DNA from: Petrosia ficiformis
Taxonomy: Eukaryota; Porifera; Demospongiae; Haplosclerida; Petrosiidae
Assembly: GCA_947044365.1 (NCBI GenBank)
Contig: OX345636.1
Location: 37,411,212 to 37,475,211, forward strand
Length of the DNA stretch: 64,000 nt
Direction: 5' to 3'
The translations under genes were made by a program, and so were the position numbers. Under the pieces are notes generated by a model. It made no database searches and was not told the DNA's origin. It worked only from the letters and a program-made list of their open reading frames with translations. This document shows positions 11,451-22,653 of the stretch, piece after piece. Positions within the stretch are counted from its first letter, which is position 1; the number at the start of each line of letters is the position of its first letter.

Positions 11451-11479
11451 TTAAAACGAAATGAATATTCAAAGCCATT

Positions 11480-12514
11480 TCACAACCAAGTTATGTACTT
11501 ACTCAAGGATATATAAGACAGGGCATGTGAACCATATAGTATAATTTAGGTGTAATGTAAACATCTGAATACAACTTCATGTGGTGGTCACTAATAAGAG
11601 ATTCCAAGTATTGATCCACACTCAGATGAGTGCACTTCTCGTGCAAAGAGAATATTAATGAAGTTTATCCAATATTTATTTTGTGGAAGGACCTTGTCAC
11701 CAATCACTAAAGCAAAGTTGATGTATAGTCTTTTACCAGACCCATCCACTCACTTGAGCTGAGTCTGGTTATGTGTATATTTGGTAATGAGGAAGAGATA
11801 CATAATTATTATTGATCCTCTTTAACAATTAGTTCTATAAAATAAATGGAGGAATAGTGAGCTTTTGTGTTTCATTATACAAGCATTTAATTTTACATAA
11901 TTATATTTACATAAACTTCTATTTATATTCAGTGAGTCAATATAGTCTTAGCTCATCATATTATCCTCCATAGTTTCCTCCTTTCTCATCAGTGTCATCA
12001 ATTATATAATTCTATACAGGTATATCATCTCAGTTAAACATAATCTAGTATATAATCTACTGTCACTTGCAGATGTGAAATCAGAATGAAGATTAATGGA
12101 ACCTGATTCAGTCTGAGTAAAAAAAAACGTGATCTTTGTATAATTATAATTATTACATCACATAATCCATGCATGATATTACAAATTGTTTTGTTCATTA
12201 AAGGGTTTACTTAGTTTATTATAATGTCAAAATTAAATTCCATTAAAATAATGTTGTACTCTAATGAGCGTGGGCGTTACATACGATTTTCTTTTTTTAT
12301 TGCAGAAATCAAAAGTCCGTCCCATGCACTGGTCAGCGCAGTCGAATGGAATCCATAACCAGTTGGGTGGAACGATGTAGGAGAGGCCGAACAACCCAGT
12401 CATCACGGCATATTTTCCTCCATTTTTCTAATTAATATTCATTATGATGACGTTTAAATTGATATTTTTCAATGAAGAATATGATTAATATAACTAGAGT
12501 AATTAATTAATTAA
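11480..12514. other. Non-coding AT-rich stretch
   Basis: An exon-like piece after tttattgcag at about 12304 (KSKVRPMHWSAQ) is too short to support. Otherwise empty. Confidence 0.35.
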
Positions 12515-12965
12515 CGGACGCTTAGCGTTTCTTACGTCGTAGCAACAAACATAGCTTGAGGACAAAAACAAACTTGCATTATCAGATGGAGAAACATTGA
12601 GCAAAGACGTTGGGTTAAGATTTGCAACAACTAAGCTATTAAATACATGCAACACAGTGCAAAATCTATTGCCAACGGTGATTTCAAAGTCGGACAGGAT
12701 TATTCTTTAACGGACAGTGTTCAGAAATCACTAACAACTGTTCGAAGCGACTTCATTCTTGTTCAAAGCAGCTTCCACATCTCATAAACCAGACTTCCCA
12801 ATTATAGAAGAATATGCTTTATGCTTCCAGAAATAATTACCAAAAGCCATCTGTAACTAACGAACCAATTAACGGACAAAAAGGGTGGGTTCACCCCAAT
12901 TCACTACCACCACCCCCCAATTATCTTGGATGTCAAATTCATAAACACAAAAAAGTTCAGAAAAC

Positions 12966-13127
12966 ATCAATTTTTACAACTAGAACAAAAAAAATTGTAC
13001 TTTTCACTTGAAGCTTGCTTGTATGAAACATTCACACAGCTACAATGATACCACTTGCCACACTTCATACATTGAACCCATTTTCTAGCTTTTGGATGGA
13101 CACAGGTGCTTCTAACACAGTCAGTAT
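12966..13127 (-). CDS. Pogo transposase, last exon: PHD-like zinc finger
   Basis: The exon starts after an acceptor at ttacttag. It carries Cys and His in the order CVRSTC, WVQCMKCGKWYHCSC and FFCSSCKN, then TGA at 12968-12966. The C-x2-C, W-x-H-x2-C pattern resembles the PHD/CCHC-like finger that ends many invertebrate pogo-type transposases. It is in phase 1 with the coiled-coil exon upstream, whose donor also leaves phase 1, so the two join cleanly. The likely role is chromatin or DNA contact by the transposase, which is inference. Confidence 0.65.
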
Positions 13128-13448
13128 CTAAGTAATGGAAGTTAACCTATAACAACTGATTAGAGACGAAATCTGTAAATACACATGAATTAGCTTGTAA
13201 TGATTATATATTCATAATGTCGTAATGATCATAGTCTTTTATTGTTCACATGCTTAAAATAGCTGGAATTTGAAAGATAATTTGCAAAGCCTAACAGATG
13301 ATAAACAAGTTGTAACACTAAGTAGTTACCCTGTAAAAGCTGGGCCACCTATGATTATTACCAGAGTGAAACAGTTAAGATTTCGAGCTCCATTATTATC
13401 ACTTACAGTTAGGTTACTATGGCAATTATTAATTAACTTCAAACTCAC

Positions 13449-13730
13449 CTTTTTCAGCACTTTCAATGTTATTTATAGTTTTTTCTTTTTCTCGTCTTTT
13501 CTTTTCATCTTCTTTCTTTTTCTTCTCTTTTTCTTTAAGTTGTGCCTTTAACTGCCTCTCCATTTTTTTCTTTTCTTTTTCTTCAGCAGCCTGCTTTTTT
13601 ATTCTCTCTTTCTCTTCTAACTGCAACATATTTTCTACACTTGTAAGTACACGAGCACCTTTTGTAATGTTTCCAGGTTTTTTCTTTGGAATAGATGGTA
13701 CTTGTAAAAATTTCGTCAAATCAACATCAT
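13449..13730 (-). CDS. Pogo transposase, coiled-coil exon
   Basis: Bordered by ttttatag at 13731 and a gtgagt donor at 13448-13443. It opens DVDLTKFLQVP, passes GARVLTSVENM and then runs as a Lys/Glu coiled coil (EEKERIKKQAAEEKEKKKME). The GARVLTS-then-coiled-coil order is what I expect near the C terminus of pogo/Tigger-like transposases, before the terminal zinc finger. It joins the repeat exon in phase 1 through a new Asn codon. The plus-strand ORF here is its poly-Phe/Ser shadow. Confidence 0.65.
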
Positions 13731-14043
13731 CTATAAAATTAAAATAATTGTGTAGTTAACCTAACTGAACCCTGTACAGTGTAGACATAAGTTAAAATAC
13801 TAGTTATTAAATCTATAATTAAATTTAAAAACATTTTCCTCCCCCCAACGGAGTAGACAATCCAAACATCAGAGATAATTACAATTATTGTGTGTCTCTG
13901 AATAGAAATGTATCCCTACCAGGCATGCACTATATGAGCTTATCAAAAACACTGGCCCTATGTCTGATCCCTATGAAGTGCATTTCTTGCTAAACGAATG
14001 CTAAAACAGAACTGCAGGCTATACAGTACTTTACATTACTTAC

Positions 14044-16478
14044 TTGTAAATGTAACTCGAGAATGATTTCTAACTTCTTCCTCCAGATTAAGAGGATTGG
14101 CAGTAGTAAAGTGAACTTTATCTTGGACTTTTGGAAATGACTCCTCCCGATTAAGAGGATTGATAATAGTAGAGCAAACTCTATCTTTGGATTTGGGAAA
14201 TGACTCCTCCTGATTAAGAGGATTGACAGGAGTAAATCGAACTCCATCTTGGACTTTGGAAAATGACTCCTCCTGATTAAGAGTAGTAGAGCGAAGTCTA
14301 TCTTGGACTATTGGAAATGATTCCTTACAATTAAGAGGATTGACAACAGTAGAACGAACTCTATGTTGGTCTATGGGAAATGACTCTTCCTGATTAAGAG
14401 GATTGACAGGAGTAGATCGAACTCCATCTTGGACTTTGGGAAATGACTCCTCCTGATTAAGAGGATTAACAGGAGTAGATCGAACTCCATCTTGGACTAT
14501 TGGAAATGATTCCTTATGATTAATAGGATTGATAATAGTAGATCGAACTCCATCTTGGATTATTGGAAATGACTCCTCCTGATTAAGAGGATTGACAGGA
14601 GTAGATCGAAGTCTATCTTGGACTATTGGAAACGATTCCTTATGATTAACAGGATTGATAATAGTAGATCGAACTCCATCTTGGACTATTGGAAATGATT
14701 CCTTACGATTAACAGGATTGATAATAGTAGATCGAACTCCATCTTGGATTATTGGAAATGACTCCTCCTGATTAAGAGGATTGACAGGAGTAGAGCAAAT
14801 TCTATCTTGGACTATTGGAAATGATTCCTTACGATTAACAGGATTGATAATAGTAGATCGAATTCCATCTTGGACTATTGGAAATGATTCCTTACGATTA
14901 ACAGGATTGATAATAGTAGATCGAACTCCATCTTGGATTATTGGAAATGACTCCTCCTGATTAAAAGGATTGACAGTAGTAGAGCAAAGTCTATCTTGGA
15001 CTATTGGAAATGATTCCTTATGATTAACAGGATTGATAATAGTAGATCGAACTCCATCTTGGACTATTGGAAATGATTCCTTACGATTAACAGGATTGAT
15101 AATAGTAGATCGAACTCCATCTTGGATTATTGGAAATGACTCCTCCTGATTAAGAGGATTGACAGGAGTAGAGCAAATTCTATCTTGGACTATTGGAAAT
15201 GATTCCTTACGATTAACAGGATTGATAATAGTAGATCGAATTCCATCTTGGACTATTGGAAATGATTCCTTACGATTAACAGGATTGATAATAGTAGATC
15301 GAACTCCATCTTGGATTATTGGAAATGACTCCTCCTGATTAAAAGGATTGACAGTAGTAGAGCAAAGTCTATCTTGGACTATTGGAAATGATTCCTTACG
15401 ATTAACAGGATTGATAATAGTAGATCGAACTCCGTCTTGGATTATTGGAAATGACTCCTCCTGATTAAGAGGATTGACAGGAGTAGATCGAAGTCTATCT
15501 TGGACTATTGGAAACGATTCCTTATGATTAACAGGATTGATAATAGTAGAGCGAACTCTATTTTGGCCTTTGGGAAATGATTCCTCCTGATTAAGAGGAT
15601 TGACAGGAGTTGATCGAACTCCATCTTGGACTTTGGGAAATGACTCCTCCTGATTAAGAGTAGTAGAGTGAAGTCTATCTTGGACTATTGGAAATGATTC
15701 CTTACGATTAACAGGATTGACAACAGTAGAACGGACTCTATCTTGGTCTACGGGAAATGACTCTTCCCTATTAAGAGGATTGACAGTAGTAGAGCAAACT
15801 CTATCTTGGACTGTGGGAAACAATTCATCTTGCTCTTCCTGCACTTCACTAACATTGCACCTATCAGTATGAACTCTTCTTGGTCTAGTCGGAATGGAAT
15901 ATTCATCAAACCACACTTCACCTTGTACAGTGGTACTAGATTCTTCATTATCAAGAGTACTCAAAGAAGTTGATCCGACTTCACCATATCTAGCGAGACA
16001 AGGCTCATCATCAATACCATCATAGAAAGTAGACTGCAGACCACGAAATCTATGACACCGATTGTTCGGAAAATAGGGATTACCATAGAATTGATGAGCT
16101 TGTCCACTGGGATACTGGAAGCAAGGAACACCACCAGTTTCAACAGGAAAATAATAATCTTGTGGGAAAGAGCTTGGTCGATTGCCATGACCTTCAGTCA
16201 ACGAATATATAGATCTAGAACTGTTTCTGTCCTCACCATGGTAAGTATTGAGGTAAAAGGGCGAAGGGGAGTATTTTAGGCCAGTACATGTTTCTACTGG
16301 TTGTGGTAAATGGTGTACTAAGTATGGATCACATCTAACCAATAGACTGTCATCATCCCAGGATTCAGGGTGAAGTGCTGAAAGCCACTTTTAATATCTA
16401 GTGTCACCTGGAATGTTAAAACCTTCTTCGTACCTACGCTGAAAGCGTTGAAGCTCAATTTCTGTGAAGTCAAACTTA
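14044..16478 (-). pseudogene. Pogo transposase, post-insertion part with 28 tandem 21-residue repeats
   Basis: Directly after the Harbinger boundary the frame resumes with KFDFTEIELQRFQRRYEEG, a block typical of the pogo tail. An in-frame TAA (16391-16393) lies where related proteins have a sense codon. After KWLSALHPESWDDD comes about 170 residues of Pro/Ser/Tyr-rich sequence. Then 28 repeats follow (nucleotides 15826 down to 14081) on the pattern ESFPIVQDGVRSTIINPVN+RK. Twenty-six are 21 residues and two are 18. Units 8-13 and 14-19 are the same six-unit block duplicated, so amplification continued recently. The exon ends at a gtaagt donor (14043). The repeat family is unknown to me and looks low-complexity and extended. 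Without the insertion and the TAA it would be a transposase of roughly 1,300 residues, well above the pogo norm. Confidence 0.7.
14081..15826. repeat. 63-bp coding minisatellite with 378-bp higher-order unit
   Basis: Period 63 bp over about 1.75 kb, with the frame preserved throughout. Two adjacent six-unit blocks (15394-15017 and 15016-14639) encode identical repeat series. The two shortened units (54 bp) show that length changes also kept the frame. Confidence 0.9.
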
Positions 16479-16689
16479 AGGCCCCCATACACGATGCAAC
16501 ATGTTGCGTGCAACTAGTCGCGTGCAACTAAATCGCAAAGTGTATGTCTAGAATGTTGTGTGTTGCTTGCGATGTGCAACAGTTGCAAGAGAATAGAATG
16601 ACCGTCTATTTCATGCAACTAGTTGCAGGAAACTTCAAAGGAATATGCCGCGAATTGTAGGTGTGGTTGTTAAGCTTACACGTGAAAAA

Positions 16690-18514
16690 ATGGCAGCAGT
16701 AGTTTGGTCAGTGGAAACCATTGGCAAACTGATCGAGCTAAAAGAAGAAAGACCATGTCTATACAACACGAAAATGAAAGAGTACCATGACAGAGATTTA
16801 CGCAAGAAGGCAATGGATGAGATTTCCACTGCAATGGAAATTTCAGGTGAGTGAGTTTCAGATGCTGTGATTCATTTATGCCATATTTTTATTTTAATAC
16901 TATCAGAAACTGAAATAAACAAAAAGTTGCGTAGTGTTCGTACTCAATTTAGCCGGGAATTTGCCAAAGTGAAAAAGAGGAAGACGGGGACTGGAACAGA
17001 TGAGGTCTATATAAGCAAATGGACACACTTTGAAAAATTAATGTTTCTCAAAGATTTTGTGATTCCAAAAAGTAGTACATCAAATTTAGAAGTAAGTATT
17101 AAAGTACATTTATTTGAATTGTAATTATTTATAATGATCAGTGTCTTTGAGTTCATATCATGTTGTATTGCCACGAGACTTCACCACAACTTGAAACAAA
17201 ATAATCACATAAATAGTCACGTAGTTCTTTGGCTACAGTTGAATGTCGGTTACTTCCTTGGTGTGCTAATCCTATCCATCCTTGAGGGTTTTCCTCTGAT
17301 CTCCATTCTCCTGGTAGTAGAGCATGTGTGTCTGGATCCTCAGCATCAACACTTCCACGAGGCATGTACACCAAACGTGATACAGTTTGTTCCCTCAAAT
17401 AATTATGTAGAGTACAGCATGCTAATACTATTTTAGTGACTTTCTCTGGCTCGAGACCAATTGGTGTCATGAATACCCTAAACCTATTGCTTAAAATGCC
17501 AAAGGCATTCTCAACAATTCTTCTAGCGCGACTTAAACGATAATTGAAGATCCTTTTTTGGGTTGTTAAACCAATCTGACTGTATGGTTTCATAATATTT
17601 TGCCTTAAGGGAAATGCATCATCAGCTACGATCATAAATGGTACTGGACGATCACCTCCTGGAAGTGGTGTTGCAGATGGTATGTTTAATGAGCCATTTT
17701 CCATCGCTTTATTCAAAGAACAGTTTCTAAAAACACCACCATCTGAAATCCGTCCATTGCAACCTACATCTATGTATGTGAATTTGTAGTCTGCATCGAC
17801 TAGTGCCAGTAACACAATACTAAAGTTGTGTTTATAATTAAAATAGTATGATCCACTATTAGCAGGGGGTCGAATCAGAATATGTTTTCCATCCATAGCA
17901 CCAATACAGTTATTGAAATTCCATTTTGTTGAGAAATCTTGTGCAATTTTCAGCCATTGAATTTCTGTTGTTGGAAACTACATGTGATTTAAGTAGAATA
18001 AAATTAATAATAAATTATGCATACAAATTACGTTTATGTGTATATTCTATAGGTTGCTGAGAGGGATGATGATATCTCAAATTTAAGTGACAAAGAAGAA
18101 AGTGAATTATCTACTTTTACACATGTGCATTCGACTAAACGTCCTACGTCACCACAATTGACTAAAGCAACCAAACGGCAAAAGAAAGAGCAGCATGAAG
18201 ACCAGTTAATAGAAAAAGCACTTGCATACCTTGACTCTGCTGCAAACTCTACAGAGAAAGTAGATGAGTATGACCTTTTTGGGAAACATGTAGCAGCTGA
18301 GCTAAAATCAACTAAAAGTATTGAAGCAAGGCGTTGGGCAAAGCTGCAGATCCAAACAATTATTTTTCATGCTCAAAGTGGCATAGCAAATCATACTACC
18401 TATGGAATGAGCTCTACACATTCGTCGCTACATCAAAGTCGAGATGCAACTCCACTCTCTTCATATTCAGATGATGGATTAAGTTTTGGAAGTGGATTAA
18501 GCAGCTATGATTAA
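16690..18514 (+). CDS. Harbinger partner protein, MADF-like DNA-binding
   Basis: Three exons: 16690-16846, 16907-17091 and 18053-18514, with gtgagt and gtaagt donors and tatcag and ctatag acceptors. All phases agree, giving about 265 residues. The start AAAATGGCAGC gives MAAVVWSVETIGKLIELKEE; an upstream in-frame ATG at 16645 is also possible. Exons 1-2 form a MADF/Myb-SANT-like domain: Trp, ELKEERPCLYN, then KKLRSVRTQFSREFAKVKK and a Trp-containing third helix. Exon 3 is a charged and Ser-rich tail. In Harbinger elements this protein carries the transposase into the nucleus and to the ends (family knowledge). Its second intron contains the main transposase exon on the other strand. Confidence 0.8.
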
Positions 18515-19076
18515 AAAATTTTCAAACAATGTCTGACTATATACAGTATCAATGTGTTTGTTGTTAACATACCTTCAAATAATCTTTTAAAACTGTAGCA
18601 ATAGCAGAGCAAGTTTCTGGGATAATTGCTCCAATCGTTTGGGAAGGTATCCTGTACAGAAATTTTAGGCTTTCATATGTTTCACCTGTTTGTAGTAAGT
18701 ACATGTACATGCAGTGGATTAATTATGACAAATCAATAACTTGTGTACCTGTTGCAAGGAAACGAAGTGTTAAGGCCAATCTCTCTCCTGGTGAAATAGC
18801 TTTACGCATTACTGTGTCTTTGCGTTCTATTAGGGTAGCAACTCTTCCTAGTAGTTTTTCAAATGTCGTTGCATTCATTCTCACAAAATTACAGTAACTG
18901 GTTATATCAAGCGCTAATTCTTGCATTAGTTGATGGTAAGCACCATGTCTATCCCTGTTTTGGATCCACTCTCTTACCCATACTTTTCTCTTCCTTCTAT
19001 TTTTGCGTCTACGCCTTTGTATCATTGACAAAACTAACATAATAGTAGCAATCACCACTTTCTGTCTAACAACCAT
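17153..19076 (-). CDS. Harbinger transposase (HARBI1-like, DDE_Tnp_4)
   Basis: Three minus-strand exons: 19076-18749, 18685-18573 and 17977-17153. All junctions keep frame, giving 421 residues, close to the family norm. Exon 1 has a basic stretch and a helix-turn-helix-like region (FVRMNATTFEKLLGRV). Exon 2 reads GETYESLKFLYRIPSQTIGA. Exon 3 carries the catalytic core: first Asp in GAMDGKHILIRPP, second in VADDAFPL, and Glu in RIVENAFGILSNRFRVF, followed by ACCTLHNYLRE. All three acids are present. Cuts and rejoins DNA at TWA sites with the MADF-like partner. Exon 3 of the partner lies inside intron 2 of this gene, so the two genes interlock. Confidence 0.9.
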
Positions 19077-19209
19077 TTTTTTGTTTTACCATAGAAACCA
19101 ATAGAAGTCAAACAACATTGTTGCAGCAGTGTGTATTAAAAAGTTGTATGCAACATGTTGCACGCGACTAGTTGCACGCAACATGTTGCATCATGTATGG
19201 GGGCCTTTA

Positions 19210-20489
19210 GTGACATCTGTTTGTACATCAATTTGTCTATTGGTAGATGGGCTACAAAAGGGAATAAAAGCAACTGATGAACATGGGTTGTTACCTTTCT
19301 TATCCATGACAGCTGCTCGATTAAATGGGTACACACCAGTAGCCCTAAATCCTGAAGAAATTGTTGAAGGTATCATTGCCTTCTTCCATGATTTGGAAAA
19401 TATTTCTGAGAAACTAAATCGATTAATTACACGACCTGGGTTGCTTGACATGTACTTTTGACATTCCTTATTCCAGTACCTTTTGAGAGGGCTAAAGCAT
19501 GTTTGGTCCAATGGTTGAAGAAGATGTGTGGTGTGAGGTGGCAAACAAAAAATGATGATTTCTTCTTTTGCAGCCTTCTGAATGAGAGAAGGCATATAAT
19601 GGGAAGAGTGCCCATCCAGCAATAGTAATACTGGTCGAATGGCTGGAATGTGTATTAAGAAATGACGTGTAAACCACTCTTCAAACAGTTCACCATCTAT
19701 CCAGCCATTTGAGGACAAACCGTAAATTGTCCCTGGTATCTCACCCTTGGTATGATCAGGCTTTAACCTCTTCCGGTCAAATATAACCATTGGTGGCATA
19801 GAATAACCAATTGCGCACACACAAGCTAACACAGTCATTTGTGCTTTGTCACCAGAAGTAGTTGAATTTAAATGCTTCACTCCTTTCATGCCTACTAGCT
19901 TTCCGGGCTTATGCTCTAAAGAGAACCCTGTCTCATCACAATTAAAAATCATGTGTGGTTTATTCAATAAATCATTATCTTTTAGGGTTTTTTCCAAGAG
20001 GTCATAGTAAGAGTTTAATATTTCAGGGTCTTGAGCTATGGCCCTGGCATATGATAATGCTTCTGCACATCTCAATGAGAGCTGAGGATGTCGCCTTTGA
20101 AATGAGGCCCACCAACCTTTTGTCACAACTATATCTCCCTCCTCTAAACCTCTCTTTTTTGCTACGATTGCTGACACAAGTGCCAAAATTTGTTTCTTCG
20201 ATCTGGCATATCCTATTTTTGAACAGCCTACAATAAAATTAACTATTTGTTCCTCTTCTTTATCATTAAGATATCGTTCAGGGCCACTTCTAGCATCGAT
20301 GCTTACTTTTCCCGAAATTCGATCATGTAAGGTGGATTTTGGAACGTCAAAGTCAGATGCGGCCCTCCTCACAGACATCCCTTCACTAACAGCTGAAATT
20401 GCTAGGCCCATGGACTCTTCTTTCCATGTTTTGAAGGTCTTTGGTCTTTCAGGTAGGGTCTTCCGTTTTGCTTTTGATACGATGTGCAT
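19210..20489 (-). CDS. Pogo/Tigger-type transposase, N-terminal and catalytic part
   Basis: Starts at MHIVSKAKRKTLPERPKTFK. Residues ~24-58 form a psq-type helix-turn-helix (MSVRRAASDFDVPKSTLHDR) and ~66-145 a CENP-B-type DNA-binding domain ending KGWWASFQRRHPQLSLR. The DDE_1 catalytic core follows with Asp185 (CDETGFSLE), Asp292 (LLLDGHSSHY) and Asp328 (LLQPLDQTC). These are the three acids of the pogo DDD triad, all intact. The open frame runs to 19191 only because it reads about 6 codons into the Harbinger end; the true protein continues at 16478. The gene catalyses cut-and-paste at TA. The catalytic half is undamaged while the gene is broken by the insertion. Confidence 0.9.
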
Positions 20490-20869
20490 GATGAACTAAG
20501 AAATGAGAAAAGTTTTAATGTTATTACTAGAACATTTTAAAACTACCAGAGATAATATATACTACGTAACTGAAGCTACTTACCAACTTTATAAATTCAA
20601 AAGAAACCAAACTGCACGTGGACGACTTCTGATCTCCGTACACGAGATCAGGTTACGTCCGAAAACCTGCGTAATCATGCAACGGAACGTTGACAAGTTT
20701 GTTTCCACTTGTTTTGGTGTCATTGCATTTCTGCAGCTATAGATAAAGCGATTTTATCGTTTGACTACAAACTTTAGGGTTCAGTTTAATCAAAAAATTT
20801 GAGACTGTCCGAAAATTGGTGAGTCCGATAATTAATTATCTCCTCTATATTCATAATCTTTATGTAATA

Positions 20870-20975
20870 CGACGACACATTTTTCTTAATACTAAATACG
20901 GAAATTTACTGACGAAAACGAACATAATTAACTTTAATAATAGTAATATAACTTTCCACGCCCATAATTTTAAAT
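20870..20975. repeat. Dispersed repeat fragment, inverted relative of 23255-23345
   Basis: ataactttccacgcccat here is the reverse complement of atgggcgtggaaagttat near 23257, and similarity continues through acggaaatttac / gtaaattcacgt. Probably pieces of one miniature element. Confidence 0.6.
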
Positions 20976-21525
20976 TTGAAAATTAAAAAAATGGAAGATT
21001 GCTGTTCCAGGGACGAATAGAACTGTAAGTTCTGGGATCATGACGGGAATGAGTCTAATATGTGTATTATGTGAATCAATGTATCGATATTAGTTTGTAT
21101 ATGATCTAAATGAGCCAGATTTCCATCAGACACTGTACTAAAGAATGTGTTTATCATTACAGAATGGTGTTGATAACGTATATATACGATTAGAATATGA
21201 ATTATATATAGTCTTGTGTAGCCAGACCCAATCTACTACGAAGGAATGGTCTGATCAACTGACTGTACTATTATTCGTCTAGAGCGTCATGTATCTGGCA
21301 AACTGATAATTGAATTCATACAGCTGGCTAAGTATAGTTATGAATATACTTATTTTGATTATGAATATTATTAGCGGTTTGTTGCCCACTAAAATAGCCA
21401 AAAATCTGGCTAAACTGTTGACGAACGCTATATAGTACAGTGGGTTGACCTGATCCTTCCTTTGTAGTAGGCATCTGGCTATGCTAGACTAGATCATATA
21501 CTGATGGCTGGCTCACTGTTGGTAC
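20976..21525. other. Non-coding stretch
   Basis: Includes a tctggct/agccaga-rich segment (21210-21490) that looks like old repeat material; agtcttgtgtagccagacc near 21211 recurs near 59010. No gene. Confidence 0.4.
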
Positions 21526-21546
21526 ATGTATTTTATGTCTATACAT

Positions 21547-21802
21547 GTATTTCATGCTATACATGTATTTCATGCTAGTTCCATTAAGGGGTTTATTGCA
21601 ATATTTTACGTGCTATTGTTGCCTCTTCAATGTGTAAAAACAACTAATACTAAAAAAATGAACACATCTAAGCCCCTCGTGTGTGTTTCAAAGAACAAAA
21701 CATGTAACCATGTAATCACAACTACCACTAAAACATTACAATGTGTGGTATCTGAAAAATGTTTTATACCAGACTTAAAAACACCAACTAATAATATTCT
21801 GT
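21547..21802 (+). CDS. Possible first exon with secretion signal
   Basis: The frame contains a hydrophobic segment (GFIAIFYVLLLPLQCV) after a short leader, then a Thr/Lys/Cys-rich sequence with five or six cysteines (CVSKNKTCNHV, CVVSEKCF). It ends at a gtaagt donor at 21803. That is the shape of a secreted-protein first exon. Downstream exons could not be joined without a stop, so this is tentative. It may belong with the Calx-beta-like pieces 1 kb further on. Confidence 0.35.
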
Positions 21803-22365
21803 AAGTTCCTTTCAGATAAGATAACTTTATTTATAGCTAAAACATCAGGTTACATTAACTCACCATATACATGTTTATCTATAACAGAAAATCAGAGTGT
21901 TACCAGTTGTAGAAAAAGATTCCGAGTCTTGTAGAAATGAAATGATTAAGGTACTAAATACTGGTTTAAAACATGTATTTGTTTACTTGTTAGTTACTCA
22001 TTTGTATACTTGTTAGCAAGAGGAACAATGTCTTCGTGCTTTAGTGAGGCTTGTAAGCCAACAGAGAAGAATGAAAGAGAAGAGAGCTCATAAGGGATTA
22101 ACCACGAAGAGGTCGATATGAAGAAGATGATGAAGATGAAGAAGTGAGGAACTGTGTTAATATAGTCAAAGTACATTGTACATGTATCTAGTATGGGTAT
22201 GATATGTTGCAAGCTAATTGCGTGGGTGTCACTCTCAATTTTTTTTTTGCTGAATTCATTGAATAGCTCATCCCACAAGATTACGATAATTACGAGTTTT
22301 GGTCGGAAATAATTTCTGAAAGTCGAGATATCTGCACAACCATTTCGGCTATTTTACATTACATA

Positions 22366-22595
22366 TATACATACGTACATACACACACACATACATACAT
22401 ACATACATACATACATACACACATACATACATACATACATACATACATACATACATACATACATACACACATACACACATACATACATACATACATACAT
22501 ACATACATACATACATACATACATGCATCCATACATACATACATACATACATACATACATACATACATACATACATACATACATACATACATACT
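22366..22595. repeat. (CATA)n microsatellite
   Basis: About 230 bp of cata repeats with scattered caca interruptions. The Met-Tyr-Val-Cys ORFs on minus are by-products. Confidence 0.95.
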
Positions 22596-22653
22596 TATGT
22601 ATATACACATGTAGTAGTGTAGTGTTTATATCTCCTCTCTTTTCTCTCAATAG

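Larger units (their letters stand above)
16479..19206. mobile_element. Complete PIF/Harbinger transposon, TSD TTA
   Basis: The left end is AGGCCCCCATACACGATGCA and the right end is its inverted copy, with terminal repeats of about 50 bp and one or two differences. TTA flanks both sides (16476-16478 and 19207-19209), matching the 3-bp TWA target of this superfamily. Subterminal GCAACTAGTTGC-type motifs recur inside both ends (16505-16632 and 19145-19190) and are probable binding sites for its proteins. It carries a transposase and a MADF/Myb-like gene, the standard two-gene set. All splice sites and frames appear intact, so it may have moved recently. Confidence 0.92.
12515..20829 (-). mobile_element. 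Pogo-type transposon interrupted by Harbinger
   Basis: The coding part spans 12966-20489 on minus. The outer limits are uncertain. The proposed ends are ACGGACGC at 12514 and GTCCGA at 20822-20828, each next to TA, and several further CGGAC motifs lie inside both ends (12693, 12713, 12871; 20806). True pogo ends are short, and TA target duplications fit the superfamily. Removing the 16479-19206 insertion and one TTA restores a continuous reading frame across the junction, which shows that pogo is the older element. Confidence 0.6.

Noticed and set aside
13466..13747. Phe/Ser-rich plus-strand ORF
   Set aside because: Antisense shadow of the Lys/Glu coiled-coil exon.
16340..16342. TTG as start of the repeat-domain protein
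   Set aside because: The frame is open back to a TAA at 16391-16393 and continues the pogo gene beyond it. The region is an internal piece of a longer gene, not a protein with its own start.
22349..22650. Met-Tyr-Val-Cys ORFs
   Set aside because: Same CATA-repeat artefact.
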